From positions 1-64,000 of the forward strand of contig NZ_JAUORH010000017.1 of assembly GCF_030547425.1 (NCBI RefSeq): 64,000 nt of DNA, written 5' to 3'. This stretch comes from Tenacibaculum sp. 1_MG-2023. GTDB lineage: Bacteria > Bacteroidota > Bacteroidia > Flavobacteriales > Flavobacteriaceae. The position numbers and the translations under genes are program-made. The notes below the pieces were generated by a model. The model worked only from the letters and a program-made list of their open reading frames with translations, ran no database searches and was not told the DNA's origin. Below are positions 63,701 through 64,000 of this stretch, piece after piece (within the stretch, counting starts at the first letter, position 1; every line of letters begins with the position of its first letter).

Positions 63701-64000
63701 CATAGCAGATAGTACAGCTGCTTTTTTTTCTGTATCACTAGCTGTTAATGGTACTCCTTGATTATTTATATGGAATTGAGCATATTCACCAGTACAAGCT
63801 ATAGCCATTCTATAAGTTCGTAAGTTACCATCATTAGCATTTCTTCTTTGGCGTGGCGATATATTTTCGTCTTGTATAGCGTCTTCAACTTCACACAAAA
63901 ATTCATCTTTAGAAGGAGATAAGCTGCTCTTTTTATATATTATATACTCTTTATAGTCCTTAGTATAAGGGTTTATGTATGAAGTACCTTCATTTGCTGA
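60728..64000 (-). CDS. secreted reprolysin-like zinc metalloprotease, type IX substrate (N-terminus beyond right edge)
   Basis: The frame is open from the right edge (about 1090 codons visible); no start is in the window. The protease domain carries the full zinc motif HEVGHQFGATH (near 63350-63390) and ends near FHAVSIAQMW. Fibronectin/cadherin-like segments follow, then two tandem copies of a module of about 240 residues that each end in NGEVEDYT (GEVED domain). The last 80 or so residues form a type IX sorting domain (LFDFRGRILE, ASGLYLLQIENAGKQVTRKIVVK). It is probably an extracellular protease anchored or released by the type IX system. Convergent with the GLPGLI operon. Confidence 0.93.
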   Translation of the reverse strand, partial: SANEGTSYINPYTKDYKEYIIYKKSSLSPSKDEFLCEVEDAIQDENISPRQRRNANDGNLRTYRMAIACTGEYAQFHINNQGVPLTASDTEKKAAVLSAMNTTITRVNEVYERDLAVRMVIVDNNDALIFLDADTDGLTNDSARTLIDESQEKCDEIIGDANYDIGHTFSTGAGGLAQLNSVCATNYKAQGVTGRSRPIGDTYDIDYVAHEVGHQFGATHTFNNSCDGNRSTSTAVEPGSGSTIMGYAGICSPNVQNVSDDYFHAVSIAQMWSHVQGTGSCATSTSTGNNAPTANAGNNVSIPKSTPFILKGQATDADGTSSLTYTWEQIDNETATMSPLPTNTGGPMFRSLSPSKSPNRYFPALSTVLSGNTSTEWEVLPSVARELDFAFTVRDNHAGGGNSARDDIKVTVTNAEAFTVTSPSSAVSWGVSSTQTITWSKGATNQAPINCANVNIKLSTDGGLTFPITLKSNTPNDGSEDIVIPDTPTANARILVEAADNIFYNINNTNLTIFPTAPTYSIVNNTGDISVCKVATNELVFDFDYNALYGFNETVNLSYSGAPANSIVTLSNSTINTSGKFTLTVTDLTKVTKGNHTITVTATSGSITKSVDILLNVNDSLCNSSGNIVSQLGITNVTFNSINNNSTKTTGYSDFTSQSTDVVRGENYNLTTSINTDGNSNIKTFAWIDWNQNCVFDANETYDLTSSNTISVAVPEGIPTGPTIMRVSTRLNNDPNSCGLNFNGEVEDYTITVLEPTFSISNSTGDMSVCKQATNEITFDFDYTALYGFNETVNLSYLGIPTNSTATLNPTSMNTSGKFTLTVSNLTAKEVDTGDYTITVTAASGSMTKSVDILLNVNDNLCNSSGNTESQLSITNVTFNAINNNSDKTNGYSDFKSTTTQVVRGESYDLTTTINTTGNSDINTFAWIDWNQNCVFDAADETYDLTSSNTLSVSVPENAPLGATTMRISTRQDSNPNSCGLNFNGEVEDYTVTVEESFATDNTLFDDLEIGPIPIDSGKAFEKFKFTVKDKNLTIIRLFDFRGRILEIQKFSTVSSQFNEKVQLTKAASGLYLLQIENAGKQVTRKIVVK
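61020..62450 (-). repeat. two tandem GEVED-containing modules inside the protease gene
   Basis: Two units of about 716 bp (roughly 61020-61735 and 61736-62450) encode parallel sequences: TGDISVCKVATNE / TGDMSVCKQATNE at the start, DWNQNCVFD in the middle, CGLNFNGEVEDYT at the end. They are clearly similar but diverged at DNA level, so the duplication is not recent. Confidence 0.85.

Overview
The window is about 64 kb of low-GC DNA from a bacterium of the phylum Bacteroidota, almost certainly family Flavobacteriaceae; a marine Tenacibaculum/Polaribacter-like genus is my inference. The evidence is type IX secretion and gliding genes (PorP/SprF family, PorG, GldB, GldC), GLPGLI proteins, the lipoprotein Omp85 TamL, a 287-residue RpoD-type sigma factor, a FolK-deoxynucleoside kinase fusion, and recurrent TAnnTTTG -7 promoter elements typical of the phylum. 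No tRNA, rRNA, CRISPR array, insertion sequence or complete prophage was seen.

Layout. 1-3.5 kb: the start of a giant secreted adhesin-like protein that runs off the left edge, followed by nearly 1 kb without a convincing gene. 4.5-7.0 kb: a stand-alone DsbD N-domain protein and full-length DsbD. 7.1-13.8 kb: a forward cluster of an acetyltransferase, an RpoD-like sigma factor, a sodium:solute symporter, an M20 amidohydrolase, alanine racemase and an ornithine-racemase-like enzyme. 13.8-19.9 kb: a reverse four-gene operon that encodes the whole 4-hydroxyproline to 2-oxoglutarate pathway, with a divergent AraC regulator.

20-30.4 kb: envelope and housekeeping genes (PorP/SprF, murI, two Skp/OmpH proteins, bamA, uppS, porG, nadK, pdxJ). 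30.4-34.2 kb: a small accessory patch with a divergent repressor-like pair, redox genes, a Crp-type regulator, a phage-like protein and a holin-like membrane protein. 34.3-43.2 kb: tig-clpP-clpX, a leucine-rich-repeat protein, dnaG, nadE, gldB-gldC. 43.2-52.8 kb: folK-dNK, pnp, rpsO, accD, fba, tamL and an rRNA methyltransferase.

53-60.7 kb: a deoxynucleoside kinase, a response regulator and histidine kinase pair, and a divergent operon of two GLPGLI proteins and a large TonB-receptor-like barrel. The shared region holds three TTAAC repeats spaced exactly 10 bp apart. 60.7-64 kb: a secreted reprolysin-like metalloprotease cut off by the right edge.

The most promising under-described units are the two-component/GLPGLI/barrel module and the D-amino-acid cluster carrying its own primary-type sigma factor. 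DnaG and AccD both lack the zinc ligands of their E. coli counterparts while ClpX keeps its zinc finger. The hydroxyproline operon beside the racemase cluster fits an organism that digests collagen-like protein and takes up its unusual amino acids.
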